Source: Pseudeuparius sepicola (taxonomy: Eukaryota > Arthropoda > Insecta > Coleoptera > Anthribidae). From it: a stretch of 64,000 nt of DNA. Under the pieces are notes generated by a model. It was given only the letters and a program-made list of their open reading frames with translations, had not been told where the DNA came from and did not search any database. Every line of letters starts with the position of its first letter. Within the stretch, counting starts at the first letter, position 1. A program made the translations under genes and the position numbers. Below, piece after piece: positions 1 through 12,848 of the stretch. The DNA is taken from contig OY987301.1 in assembly GCA_963920635.1 (NCBI GenBank), positions 10,012,501-10,076,500 of the forward strand, read 5' to 3'.

Positions 1-3000
1 ATAATATTTTATAAATTGAATAGGTATAACATTTCAAAAATTATATGCCATTATATCGTAACAAAGTTTTTCTATCAACAAGTATTGTCTTTATATGATG
101 ATATCTTCTGTTCTAATTACTCTGTATTTGTATTACTTAATGTAATAACTTTTTAATTATTCTGTATTTTATAAGTTAACAACAGAGAATGAAATCTACG
201 TACAATATTTTAGATGGTGTGAAGAAACTTGTGTTAATAAAGTCGGGGACAAGAATTTCCTTGCAACGTGTTAAGTTTCTACTGTGGTAATATGCACAAA
301 GGACAGCAGTTCGAGGGACTCGCACGTTTCCTACTGAGGCAGTGATGTCAAGGTAATGAGACAGCGTTCCGGGAATTCTCGCTATTTACAGAAGATATTG
401 TTTGAATTTATTTTCATTCCACAGAACTAATTTGGAGGCTTTGGTATGGAGTTAAAATAGAAATTTATTTGTTTCTGTTGTTTTTTGTTATTGTACCTGA
501 TCTTGTCTATCTTATCTTAATCTTTGTTATAATCATGCTTTAGAAAGTGGGCACACATTTATAAAAATGAGATCATTCTTTCTCCGCTCCATATTATTAT
601 GTACCTACCTAGGTATACAAAAATGACTTAGTAAGCAATATCATCAAAGGCAATAATAAAAAGAAAATTAACTATGCTTGAAAAAAATATTTTCAATTTT
701 TCGAAAAAAAAAATCATTCTTGATAAAAAAGTCTGCTTGTTCTTAAAATAAGATAGTCATGAAAAATGTTAAGATTACTTATACTGGGTGACCAGAAAAT
801 TGAAGAAACGTTAATTAGCATAAGAGTAAACTATCTCTATTTGTAGAGATATTGAAAAAAGTGTAAAAAAAACTGTATAAATAAAAGTTACTCAGAGCAG
901 GAAACTGTGTATGATGAAAAAATGTTACTCTTAAGCTAATTAACTTAGGTTAATTAACTTTTCCCATGCCAATCTTATTTTAAGAACAAGCAGACTTTTT
1001 TTATGAAGAATAACTTTTTTCGAAAAAAAAATACAAGTATAGTCCATCCCTGGACACACTGTATATATATTAAAGGCCTCCTGAAACATATTTACCTTAT
1101 AAAATGTGCTTAATCTTGCCTATCTTGTTATTGTATAGAACAAAAATGTATGATTGATTAGTCTTTCCGCTAGATGTTATTGTTACCTTTCTGGAGCTTG
1201 TAAATTTCGAAAAAATCATAGGCGATTTCTATTACAAATTGGCCCAATTACTATAAATCATACAAACAATTTATTTTAAACAATTACGTACGGAATGAAA
1301 GAAACCAGAAAGGAACGACGAGAGAAATAAGTATGAAAATGAAAATATTTGCGAGCTTCGTTCTATCTTGATGTCGGCACGAGAAGGTTAGAACATGCCA
1401 ATTTGAGACATATGAGTGAATTTCAGCAGAAAAATTAAAAATAGGATGGAAAACCTACCGATTATAATTATTGAGGGAGAACTCATTTCTATAATAATCC
1501 AAGAAAAAGTGTCAAGTAATGGCTTAAACAATATTTAAAATTCTGATATAAAAATGTATAAACTTAGTGACGACAATAAAAGCTTTTCCGCCTTCTTCAA
1601 CAACACTTGTTGAATAATTCCTGAATACTTATATTATGTGCTTCAGGGTCCTTAAAAAAAGTGATTACTTGTATAATACCTAGCAGTGACCTAAGTATTA
1701 AATAATTCATAACTAGATCCAATAAAATTAGATGGTATAAGCGGAAAGTTGGGGACATAAACTTCGCCTGCAGTAATATGAATCTTGGCCAATTTTCCTC
1801 CAGCCATTTATGAGCAAATCGCATTTCCCAAGATAAACGAATCACCCTGTACAATATTTCTTGCGTTTGTATAGTAAGAATGTAATACGTAAATTTCGAC
1901 TGTGCTTTAACTGTGACCACACTGTTACTTTGAAGTTTGTATTTATTTATGTCAACAAACAATAACTGATAGCCTACTTAGATTTTAACTAATTCACGTC
2001 CTACCGAGGTGAATTTGAACTCATTCCTGTATCTCGTTAGCTGTTCTTATAACTGGGTGATATCTCGAGGACGCGATGTTAATTTTTTTTGTTTTTACCA
2101 TCGTAATTAGAAAGTCCGCACAAACAATTACAATTATTATTCTTTCCCAAACCATGAAACCAACCTATGTTTAAAAATAAGAATAACATTTAATTTGGTA
2201 GGTACCAGGTACCTATACCTGCAGCAGCTTGTATCTTATAGATTTTTCCAAATTCATATAAACCTACCCTTATTTAGGCGGTAGGTAAGTACTTTAACTA
2301 AAGAGACATATTAATATGTTCCTTCAGTTTCTTTCCTTTTAAAAACAAAGCGTTTTCATTTTGATTACACAGGAAGTAATAAGCGTGGGGCACATATTTT
2401 TGTTTTATATGTATTGACAATAACATCGGGATCTGAGATGTAAAAATAGTTTTCCCAGAACCAGCTGCGACTTTTATTTGCTTTTTTACTAGCATACTTG
2501 AACTTTTTAGAATTCACTCACTCTGTAATGTACTTTTTCTCACATACAGTGGGTCGTAACTCGATCAAATCGTTTATTTTTCTCGGCCTTGAAGTACCCA
2601 TAGATATCACAGTCTAAGTACGTATTGTTTAAGTTTTCAGAAATGTAATATATAATAATTTAATAATTAGATAATATAATGGTAATTATTATGTAAAGGG
2701 AAATTGACAAAATAAAGTAAAAAAAAACGAAAAAAGCACATAGCTTACAGACAGCGATTTCATTATCTATCTAGGTTTACTTTATCAAAGATTACCATGT
2801 CTCTTCCTATCTATTCTTAGATATTATCTAATTAAAAAAATTTGTAGGTATTTTATTTTTCTAATCTGCTTGTGTGACATAAATTTCTGATCGTGTTTCT
2901 TTAAAAGATTTATATTCCAATATTCTATAATTTGGCTCGTTTTCGTTTTACACAATCTATTTTAAACGATTATAATGTAAACAATTGGAATTGTAGGAAG

Positions 3001-3450
3001 ATCTGTTTTCATTGAAAATGCTTCAAAAATACGTCGCAATAATAAAATATCGTGGGTGAAGAATGAAGGCAGTTGTATAAATGCGGAAACGGCTAAATAA
3101 GTAAAGTTCCTTTTCTTCTCAACCTAGGAAAGAAAAGTTAATAATACCTAATTATTAAAACTGTATAAGTAATGTTGATTAGATCTTTTTATGACACAAC
3201 AGTGGAACAGTGTAAAGAGTCAAGATGCTAACAGGAAAATAAAACATAGAATACTTTCTTACCAGACATCAGAGAAGACTCTTGAATAAAACATAAACAG
3301 TGATGTTATAAACTAGAAATAAACTACCACTTCCTACCACTAAGGACAGAAAAAAGATAAAAAAAATGTACGCTAGCAAGTAGCAACATGACAGGCTGGC
3401 ATATTATAATTATAAATATACAATATCTGAAGATATAAAGGGATATAATA
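1..3450. other. Gene-free AT-rich stretch
   Basis: I see no supported coding exon here. The short open frames are AT-rich and have no recognisable motif. The stretch is typical of insect intergenic DNA, with many short TACCTA/TAGGTA runs. Apart from the foldback element at 670-1043 I recognise no structured feature. Confidence 0.6.
670..1043. repeat. Foldback (inverted-repeat) element, about 370 bp
   Basis: The left arm (about 670-760) reappears in reverse complement at about 965-1043; both contain AGTCTGCTTGTTCTTAAAAT or its complement. A second inner pair (GTTAATTAGC near 812 and its complement near 935) continues the symmetry. No coding capacity. It is probably a non-autonomous DNA element of MITE type; the superfamily is unknown and I see no clear target-site duplication. 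Confidence 0.65.
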
Positions 3451-4649
3451 TACAGGGTGTTTCATCTTAAGTGCGAACACCCCCGTAAAATTTGTATTCT
3501 CCATCCGATTTTAGCAATGTTTTTTTCTAAAAATAGGCCACAAAAAACTCTACGTTGGCGCAAAATTTCAGGTCTTAACGTCAATTTTCCAGGCCTACTA
3601 CAATTTTTTTTTCTAGTAAAAAATGACGAAAACCATTTAACGATTTTTTTATATATAAAATCTGACACCACAGCGTTAATCAGAACAACCTAAAACCCCC
3701 GTATACCAAATTTGAACAAAACATATACAGGGAGTTCCATTCTGCAGGCTGTGAAAATTGAGTAAAATAGTAATTTTAAACTCATCTGGCGAGTCAAGTG
3801 TGCCATGGAATTACTTCGAAACAGTTGTTGTTAGTTGGATGATGAACAGGACTACTCACAGTGTCGATGTGCAAAGATCCAATAAAAAATATACAAGGTG
3901 TTCTTCTCTGTAGCAACTCGAAATGCTGAATTTTTTAAACTTTATACAGGTAAAAAATCGAGTATATCAAAACCACCCCAGACATTACAAACGAACTAAG
4001 TCTAAAAAATACAGAAGCCTGCCAGTCAGTAAGTCCATATGAGTTAAGGTGGCACACCAGGAAACGCACAGAAAATAGTGACTTTATTGATAAAGGTCCA
4101 ACAATTTGAATTGTTTTTATTTGTTGGTTGGATGATGTAAAGAAATAAATTGCTTTTGTATTTATTAATAATAAAAATTCAGCATTTTAACATAGCCCAG
4201 AGAAAAAGACCCCGTACATTTTTATATTGAATCTTTGCATTCCAACACTTTGAGTAGTCCTGTTGACCATTCATCTGTTTTGACGGGATTCCATGGCACA
4301 CTTGACTCTCCAGATGCCTTTAAAATTCCTATTTTGCTCAACTTTGACAACACAGGCAGTATGGAACTCCATGTATACTTTTTGTTCAAAGTTGGTATAC
4401 GGGGGTTTTTGGGTTGTTCTAATTAACGCTGTGGTGTCAGATTTTAAATAAAAAAAATCGCTAAATGGTTTTCGTCATTTTTTACTAGAAAAAAAATTGT
4501 AGTAGGCCTTGAAAATTGACATTAAGACCTGAAATTTTGCACCAACGTAGAGTTTTTTGTGGCCTATTTTTGGAAAAAAACGCGGCTAAAATGGGACGGA
4601 GAATACAAATTTTACGGGGGTGTTCGCACTTAAGATGAAACACCCTGTA
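3451..4649. repeat. Long foldback element with TACAGGGTGT ends, 1.2 kb
   Basis: It starts TACAGGGTGTTTCATCTTAA and ends with the reverse complement. The symmetry continues for several hundred bases per arm (3451-3850 against 4250-4649) with scattered mismatches. The open frames in the arms (for example 3457-3693 and its mirror) are made by the repeat and are not genes. Flanks are TA-rich, so a TA or TATA target duplication is possible but cannot be separated from the flanking sequence. Confidence 0.8.
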
Positions 4650-5973
4650 TGTGTGATAATATTACATACATTCGCGGAAAATCAAATTGATATTTATTTT
4701 CAGACAATATGCACCACCTATTGTAAATGTTAATTTACTAAGGGAGTTAGCACTTACTTGAAGTGTCGTTTGGTATTTAGAAGTAGGCAAGTAAATTAAT
4801 TTTTGTTTTAACTGTTAAAATTGAAGTGATTACAATGAAACATTTCAATAGACTTTTATATATAAAACAAACAGGGTGTACCCCTTTTAAACCGCCAAAC
4901 TCTAACCATCGGTAGAATCTCAAAAAACAATCGTCTGTCAAAATTTAGGATACGATTATTTTGATGCTGATAAACTGAATTAGACGTTCAAGTTAACGTG
5001 ACTAATTTAAATTTGTGTTGTAATATCTTCTATTGCGAGATAGAAAGCGCTAAATATGACAAAAAAACGGCCAATTTTGTCTGATCCCAACTCGGATAGG
5101 AATACGGTGTGGTATTAGTAATACCATCGCTTAGTTAATCCTTAAGCTATGGTAATACTAAGGAAGCAAATACGTATAAAAATAGCTTATAAAATATTAT
5201 TATTAGGAAATGAAGTGGCGGGAGGTAGTGGGGTGAAACCCGTGCAAATGAGATCTTAGATTTGAAAGTTGGGTCTAGCCGCAAATGGCAATGAATCATA
5301 AATAATAGTAATTGCCACCCCTAGCACAAGCATGTGGTTGCTTCTGGAGTGCCTACTCCTTGTTTGGGATATTGTGAGGGTGAGAAATTATTATTATTAG
5401 TGGCAATGTTATAAATTTATAAATACCCCTCTTATACTTATTGTGGCTATAATAGTCTTCTGTTTGTCTTTGTTTTGTTATCTAGATCCGAGTGTCTATG
5501 ACCTGTCGTGCCTAAAGGCTCTTTTGCGAGACCTATTTGCTCGGCGATGTGTATATTATAATAATTACTTCCTATATTATTTTTCTAGTTTTTTCATTAA
5601 AAGTGGATACTATTAAAACGAACCCCATATTTATTGCCATCACATGAGGTTAGCTTTCTGGTTCTGACTACAACGGGAAGTCAGGCAGGCAGGTGAGGGT
5701 AAAGTGTGTAAACAATCGGTTTTGATATATCCGAGCGATATCATTGTTTGCACGAGGTCGAAGCGAGGGATAAACGATTATCGGGCACAATTATCTAATT
5801 CTAATAATTAATATGAAACAGAAGCACTTCTGAAGACCTTAATTAACAAACGCACTTTTGTAGCATGACTATCTTCTTGTGTAACTACAATGTGTTGCTA
5901 CTCCAGTTAAAATCCTAATGTTCTCAATCGTAGAGATGTTAATTAAATAGGGAATACCTAACAACCACATACA
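4650..5973. other. Gene-free stretch
   Basis: No exon, RNA gene or clear element was recognised, apart from the dispersed repeat at 5283-5390. A lone CAGGGTGTACC terminus-like sequence near 4871 suggests a further decayed foldback end. Confidence 0.5.
5283..5390 (+). repeat. Dispersed repeat, copy 1
   Basis: The segment around AATAATAGTAATTGCC, followed about 50 bases later by a TACTCC...TTTGG...ATTGT...AGGGTGAGAA pattern, recurs in the same orientation at about 56790-56885. The copies differ by substitutions and by a shorter middle in the second. Nature unknown; too short to assign. Confidence 0.5.
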
Positions 5974-6485
5974 TACAGGGTGGTCTAACTGTTAGGGGCA
6001 AAACTTTAGGAATCCACGGAAAAAGTCAAAATAAGTAGATTTTTCATACAAACATAATGTATCGAAATCCTAACCTTTTTTCTTTATACAGGGCGTCTAA
6101 GTTCGATTTTTTTAAGTCAGTTAAAGAAAAATGCCGGAGAGGGGGGGGTTAACCATAATATTTTTTTTTATAAAAAAAATGTTCCGCCACTGGAAAAGTA
6201 ATCTTTTTTGTTTTCACTAAAAGAAAAACTATACTCTACTTTTTTTCAATAATGTAAGTATCTATCGCATTTGAAAAATTCATTTTTTGCATTTTAATTT
6301 TTTTAGCAGAATAAAATCAAAGTAGGTCTGAAATTCTGCACCAATTTATAGTATTTAAGTGTGTCTAGTCTAGACTATAGCAAATATGTTTGCCTTAGCT
6401 CTTTGTTGTTTATATGAAATCTACCTATTTTTACGTCTCCTATAGATTCCTGAAGTTGTGCCCCTAGAAGTTAGACCATCCTGTA
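5974..6485. repeat. Foldback element with TACAGGGTGG ends, 0.5 kb
   Basis: The left end TACAGGGTGGTCTAACT and the right end AGTTAGACCATCCTGTA are inverted copies. The inner arms, including the GGGGCA and GGAATC segments, are also mirrored. It abuts the next foldback element with only about five bases between them. No coding capacity. Confidence 0.75.
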
Positions 6486-6490
6486 AGTAT

Positions 6491-8010
6491 ACACTGTGTC
6501 CCGGATAAGAATGAACAGCATGGGGAAATTGCAAACGGTGAGAGATAGAGCAACGGTTAAATGGGGAAAAAGTTGCGCAATTTTGAGGTCAATAAAATGG
6601 CAAAAACAGATTTCTAATATTTTTTTTCGTTTTTGAGTTATTTTGAAAAAAGTAAAATTTTGCATTTTCGATTTTATTTTTTCTGAAGTTGTTATCTTAG
6701 ATAGAAAAGAAAGAAGGACACTTTCGTATGGCACTTTTTAACGGGCTTTAAAATGGCGTTTTTAAATTTGTTGTACAACGTTTCGTTTTTGAGAAACCAT
6801 CTTCAACTTTATTTTTTTAAATACGGACCTGGATTTTTTTGCAGATTTTGAAAGCACTAATCATTGAAAATACCATGATGTATGACACATAAAATTTTTA
6901 AAATGTTTTGAGACAACTATAATGAAAATTCCTTTTTTCCATTCATTTTTTTCTAATGCGGCCCTGTATTTAATAATAAGAAGTCTAAATATTAGTCAGT
7001 TGTCAACAATTTAACTTACAACTTATCTTTCAATTGGAGAACTAAAAAAAGGACGGCAAAGACTAATAACAGTCACATACGATAATAAAAAATTAATAAA
7101 AATCTTCCACCTAGAAGGCTTTGAAACAACGGAACCAACCCCTTGTCATTTGTCAACTCCCACTGTATAATTTAGTTAACAATTTGTATCATTAGAAGTG
7201 GAGGGTGCTTTTTCAAATGACGACAAATTTAACATGTCAGCATGTTATATCTTGTCACAGAAATAGTGTAGAGGCCGAACGAATGTATTGTTGCAATTAA
7301 TAAATGGCAAAAGTTATTGGTTTCGTTGGCTTAAAGCTTTCTTCTCACAATTAGAAAAAGCGAAGAATTTACTCCAAAACACAATGCGACACTGTTTGCT
7401 ATACAAAAACAGAGCAAAACACTTACCAGACAGGGCCGTATTTAAAAATATTAAGTTTTCGAAGTCAAAATAAACTGCAAGTTAAATTATTGTTGTCAAT
7501 ACTGATTAATATTTAGACTTCTTATTATTAAATACAGGGCCGGAATAGACAAAAATGAATGGAAAAAAAGGAATTTTCAGTATAATTGTCTCAAAACATT
7601 TTAAAAATAATTCGTGTCATACATCATGGTATTGGCAATGAAAAGTGCTTTCAAAATCTGCAAAAAAATCCAGGTCCGTATTTAAAAAATAAAGTTGAAG
7701 ATGGTTTCTCAAAAACGAAACGTTGTAGAACAAATCTAAAAACGCCATCTTAAAGCCCGTTAAAAAGTGCCATAAGAAAGTGTTTTTCTTTTTTTCTATC
7801 TGTCATAACAACTTCAGAAAAAAATAAAATCGAAAACGCAAAATTTTACTTTTTTCTAAATAACTCAAAAACGAAAAAAGATATTAGAAATCTGTTTGTG
7901 CCATTTTATTGACCTAAAATATGCGCAACTTTTTCCCCATTTAACCGTTGCCGTATCTCTCACCGTTTGCAATATCCCCATGCTGTTCATTCTTATCCGG
8001 GACACAGTGT
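6491..8010. repeat. Foldback element with ACACTGTGTCCCGG ends, copy 1 (1.5 kb)
   Basis: The ends are ACACTGTGTCCCGGATAAG and its reverse complement at 7992-8010. Each arm runs about 550 bp with few mismatches and encloses an AT-rich centre. The same element, diverged and shorter, is at 49853-51093. The minus-strand frame 6471-6734 is arm sequence, not a gene. The terminus resembles Tc1/mariner-type MITE ends, but no transposase is present. Confidence 0.8.
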
Positions 8011-9360
8011 GACTATAGAATAGAGATATTGACTAAGAATGCGTTTCTATCACTCTTGTGTATATTTTTTATCTTTGATCGTTTTCGACTGAAATGTATT
8101 GTCGCTGTTCTGTTGCAATATAGGTAAGAATATAAAAACAAAAGCATTTCCTAATGCTAGATGATATCGTTTCACAAAAAGATTTTATTCAAAAATAATA
8201 ATTTCGACACCAGATATATGTTAAAATATTTTGGGCCTTTTTTAAAAGGCTTCAAATCAGAAAGCACAAGCCTTATAAGACAAAAGGATTTCGAATCATC
8301 AGCCCAAAAGGGCTTGAAGCCTTCCAAGCTGCAAACTTATATTATCAACGAAAAGTCATATCATACTAATATGTTAAGGTGGCTTTTTACACATATACCT
8401 ATACTAACCGCTTGCAAGAACAAGAACAATGTACCTATCTAAAATGTATTATCGTTGACTGATATATTATTAAAGACTGCTCACGGCTGTCACGTCTGAC
8501 ACATATATTTGGCTCACCATGCGCTTTCCGGAGATAAAATACAATGCAGAATATATTGTTAGACATCAGAGCCATCTGTTTTCCAGGACATAAAGCTATA
8601 GCCGTGAGAAGTGTTTATAAATACGTCAGTCAACGGTATTATTCTTCCTCTCAAATATAAAATTACCAGAAAATTTAGGTATAAACTGTTTTTGCAAGCG
8701 ATACTTCAGATGATTTTTTTGTCAAAATATGCACAGTTTCTAATGTTGTGTTTGAGGTGCATTTTTTTTTTTGAAAAACGGAATAATTTAAAAAATAAAC
8801 ACCAATACCACACTTGGGTTGGTAATTCAATGTCATATATGTGAAAAGGCTACCTCACTCCAAGATCGGTGAATTAAGAATGTTAGATAAATACTTCGTA
8901 GAGGGAGAGTCTTTCTCAATAAGAGGCAACCTTCTTACTTTATGGAGTTAGTGTCATTGTCAATAATAGTAATAATAACAAACAGTCCATGGTATCGAAA
9001 TATTGTATAGAATGAGTCAGAGAAAACCGCAATTTTTATTTTTCTTATACTATAATATCTTTTTATTTTTCATCGTTTTTTTCATTCTGTACTCCTTGAT
9101 AAAATTATACCCAAAAGGCATTTTACCCATTTTAGCAGTTAGCAGTTATTCTACTTCAAACTATTAAAACTAAATTGTACACAACAAACTATAATTTGTC
9201 CAAAGAAAAAAATATTCCGAGGAATTAAACAAAATATCTTAATCCACTTAATCTAACAAGAAAGGTTTTTTTCTACGACCTCTTTTGAAAATAGAGTTTT
9301 GGACCTTCTCCATCCTATCCGAAAATATGTATTTCCCTCTCTATGGAGGGAAGTACTTTC

Positions 9361-9424
9361 TACGACAGCAGGGAGGAAAATACTTTCCTCCCTAGTGGAA
9401 AGTATTTTCCTCCCTGCTGTCGTA
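9361..9424. repeat. Perfect 27-bp hairpin
   Basis: Arm 9361-9387 is the exact reverse complement of 9398-9424, with a 10-base loop. The arms carry GGGAGGAAAATACTTTC. The purine/pyrimidine-rich GGGAGGAAA motif also occurs around the hairpin (CTCCATCC, GGAGGGAAG), so this may be the centre of a small decayed palindromic element. Confidence 0.8.
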
Positions 9425-11043
9425 AAAGCTGTTTCGATATACGCAAACCAAATTTTGGCATTTTTAACCTGCACGCATGGTTTTGTTTGTCGATTTTTAT
9501 TGAGTAACAAGTAATTTGGATTTTAATCATCAAATAAACCGCGGGAGGGAATGATACGCACTTTATTCCTTCCTAGTAACATAAATAGTTATTTTTTACT
9601 ACTAACCTGAGAAATCACCATTATTTACCTCATTCCTCTAATGAGAAGTAATATTTCTCTGCCTAGGTAAATAATGATAATAAAAAAATACCTAGGTAAA
9701 TAATGAAACATTTTCTATGTGACATTTAAAAATTAGTGTCATTTTATCAGCTTGACAACTGATGAACTTCCAGGCTGCTTGATATTTTGAAGTATTTGGA
9801 AAAGGCGAGAATTGACTAAAATATGGCAATATTTCAATGTTAGTAGTAAAAAAAATTCTATATACACTTCGGTTGAGAAGGCCATTATTTACCGAGCATT
9901 TTTATATCCTGAGGCGCGAAGCTTCTCAACCTAGGTGTATAATATACTATTCAGGGTCTATCAAACGTGGACGAAACCAATCAATTAATATCATAAGTAA
10001 GTGTAAGTATTTGTGCCGCGACACTGCACTGACAAGTTTCAATAACAGTTTTAATTTAATTTCAAGTATATGCCTCGTACATATTCTAAACTATCTTACC
10101 TTTTTCTTGCAAGAGCAAACATTTCCCAAGGCTCAACTGCTCAACTCAGTCTACCCGCCTTCTCATCAATTAGCCGCATTTGTGCACCACCAACTTGAAT
10201 CTAATTTTCCTGGTAATGTGTAAACTTTTCCTGAAATTTCTTGCCACAAACACCGAAAACATGCATATACTGTTCGCAAGGAACAACGGACGTCACAGCG
10301 CAACTATAATATTATTTCTTTTTTTTTTGTCCAGGCATCGTAAACTGTTTATCCGATATGTGTTTGTAACGGTTCACAGAACAGTTGCGAGCGCACTGAG
10401 GGAAATCGGAAATTGAACTGAGGTGATGAGCGCGGACGCCAGTTTTATCTTCGATAGGTAGGAATAGATAGATTTTGGTGTGCACCATATAACTTATTAT
10501 GTCTTGACGGTATAGATACCTCCAACTGAATTGCGTTACCTACTCCTCATATCATAACCATGCTGATTATTGCCAAGGGCCATAAGGACGCGGCCAGAGA
10601 TTTGTAAGGGGCGAGATTTTTAGAGTTATCTCCACATGAAGTCCCCGACCTCACCGTTACTTTTTCGCCCCCTGAAATTTTCAATTTCTTTAATCTGGAT
10701 AGTTATAATAGGTACAGGGAGCCAAGGATGAAGTTGACAATATATTTTACTTAGGTATATTATTGATTCTAAGACGAAAAGTTATTCTTTATAAAAAAAT
10801 TATACTTGTTGAGAAAATAAGACTACCATAATAATACAAATCTTTAGGTCAGATGTATAGGGTGTTAATAAATGAACATAGCATAAATTATTAACTTAGG
10901 TTTGTGGAGTTATAGTGGGTATTACTATAAATTTATAAAGAATATAATAAAGAATATTTCAATTTAATACTTAAATTTTTTTCCAATTAGAACTTATTTG
11001 CCGATCCCGAAGTGTTTGACTTACTGAACTGATCTTATAGGAT

Positions 11044-11185
11044 TTGAATCGAAACGTCCACTTTAATAATTTGGTAGTGCCAAAGTGTTGTCATTAAATT
11101 ATTCGGCAGTAATTTTAACGTAGCAAATGCTTTAATGACAACACTTTGGCACTACCAAATTATTAAAGTGGACGTTTCGATTCAA
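11044..11185. repeat. Perfect 55-bp hairpin with 32-base loop
   Basis: Arm 11044-11098 and arm 11131-11185 are exact reverse complements over all 55 positions as read by eye, separated by 11099-11130. No target duplication or element ends are evident. A transcript would form a perfect 55-bp duplex. It may be a very young MITE or palindromic insertion, or a hairpin-RNA source; the sequence alone does not decide. Confidence 0.85.
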
Positions 11186-12848
11186 TTTACAAGAAAATTA
11201 CTACAATACTACGTGTTTCCTTAAACATACAAAAAAGGAGTAACTTTTTTGCCTCCAACACTCTTTGCTTGTTTTTTATTCCTTCAAGGGAAAATAATAA
11301 CTCATTCACAGAAATTTTTTACCGATATAGATTTTGTTTTTTATTTTGTAATAAAAGCATAAATAAAATAAAAAATGGTATACTCGTATTCCGTTTTTCA
11401 CGAGCTTTTCAACGAGCCCACACAAGCCGTATGTTCTCATTTGAAAAAAAAAGGAGGGGTGGCTTCCACCTAAAGGGTTGAAGGAAATTTTTTTTATATT
11501 GCTAAAAAATGGGGAATAGCGAAAGAAAATTGACCTGTTTTTGCGTTTTGTAAGGAAAAAACTAGAAAAAAGATATGATTTTTTTTTCCAGACTTTCGCC
11601 CAACCCTGTATTTAATACACACTATATAGGGAGTACCCCAGAAGCAACTGAATGCTTGTGCTATATAAATAATTATAAATTCTCAGACAATTCTCTAAAT
11701 TTATAAATTGAACTGCCCGTGTACAAAATTATAATTTTATTATTATACCTGTTATTTGTGCGCCACTGCGCAAGAACTTCACTTCATTGTGTTGTAAGCT
11801 TGGTTGCATACTTTGGAAATCAGGGGCATCGCAAGGTTAGCTGTCTATAGATTTTGGGGCATCGTAGTTTTAGTCCAGGGTCTACTACAGACAAAGCTTG
11901 GTTGGATTAGGACGCGTTTCGGCGTACCTAAAAAGTTAACTGTCAAGGTAAAGGGAGGGTGACATGCGCGTTTCATTCGACGTGTAGCGTAGCGTGCGTT
12001 TGGTCGTTTCCGGAGTGAAAGAATTTTGCAAAATGCCAGCCTCATCCTGTATGATTTGGACTTGCCTGAATAAGAATCGTAGACCCGGAGTTAACTATTT
12101 CATGTGTATGTGTAGCCATTATATACCTTTTACTTGCCGCATCAGCTGTATTGTTGCTTTCTCTCACTCAAATGCATATTGTGCAAAACATCTGTTTCTA
12201 TAGCGTTGGACGAAATACTAAAGTTATTTATCTAAAAACTTTATTAAAAGCTCTAAGTAGATACTCATATTAACCATTAGCATTTTATTTGTAAATAATT
12301 TGAAAATGTTTGTAGGGTAAAAACTTCTTAGCACCGTCCTGCATTTCGCATAGTACACATGTCACATATCCTTTGCTTTGACAGATAACTCTGGGGAGTG
12401 GGGACGCACACCGCAAAGGCAGTTTTTTCTCTCGGCCATCTGTTTCTGTAGTTTCACAAAACATCAAATTTAGGTTGGCGTCTTCTGCAACTTAACCTTA
12501 CTTCTGGCTGTCACTGTCACTTAACTTTTCTGTCATAATGTTTTTGTTGTGGATATAAATAAGGGTGCGAAAAAAACTATTTTGGTCATTCCCGTGATCT
12601 ATTCTTGAATCCTGGCCGGTATTTATTTAGTCAAGGTTCTTGTTAACATTGTTTTTTTCCATTCTTCTTGAAAAACTTGCAATCTTGCTTGTTATTAATA
12701 TGCTCCCGGACATAATAATGAAATGTAATAAAACTGTTTATTAAGCCGGAACACGGCGACAAGAGTGTTCTTGGACTTAATTAGGTGGGTATTTATATAC
12801 TTTCTCTGATATTTTTGGTATTTAAAAAGGTCCCGACAACTTTTAGAA

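Larger units (their letters stand above)
8011..12600. other. Gene-free stretch upstream of DCAF7
   Basis: No exon could be supported on either strand. It contains two striking hairpins (9361-9424 and 11044-11185). A short inverted pair around CTCACGGCT is at 8476-8610. Frames near 8161, 9837 and 11269 have no recognisable motifs and AT-driven composition. Confidence 0.5.

Noticed and set aside
6471..6734. 87-codon minus-strand frame, with a similar one at 49716-49958
   Set aside because: Both are translations of the same foldback arm (shared HFIDLKIAQLFPHLT), so the similarity comes from the repeat and not from a gene family.
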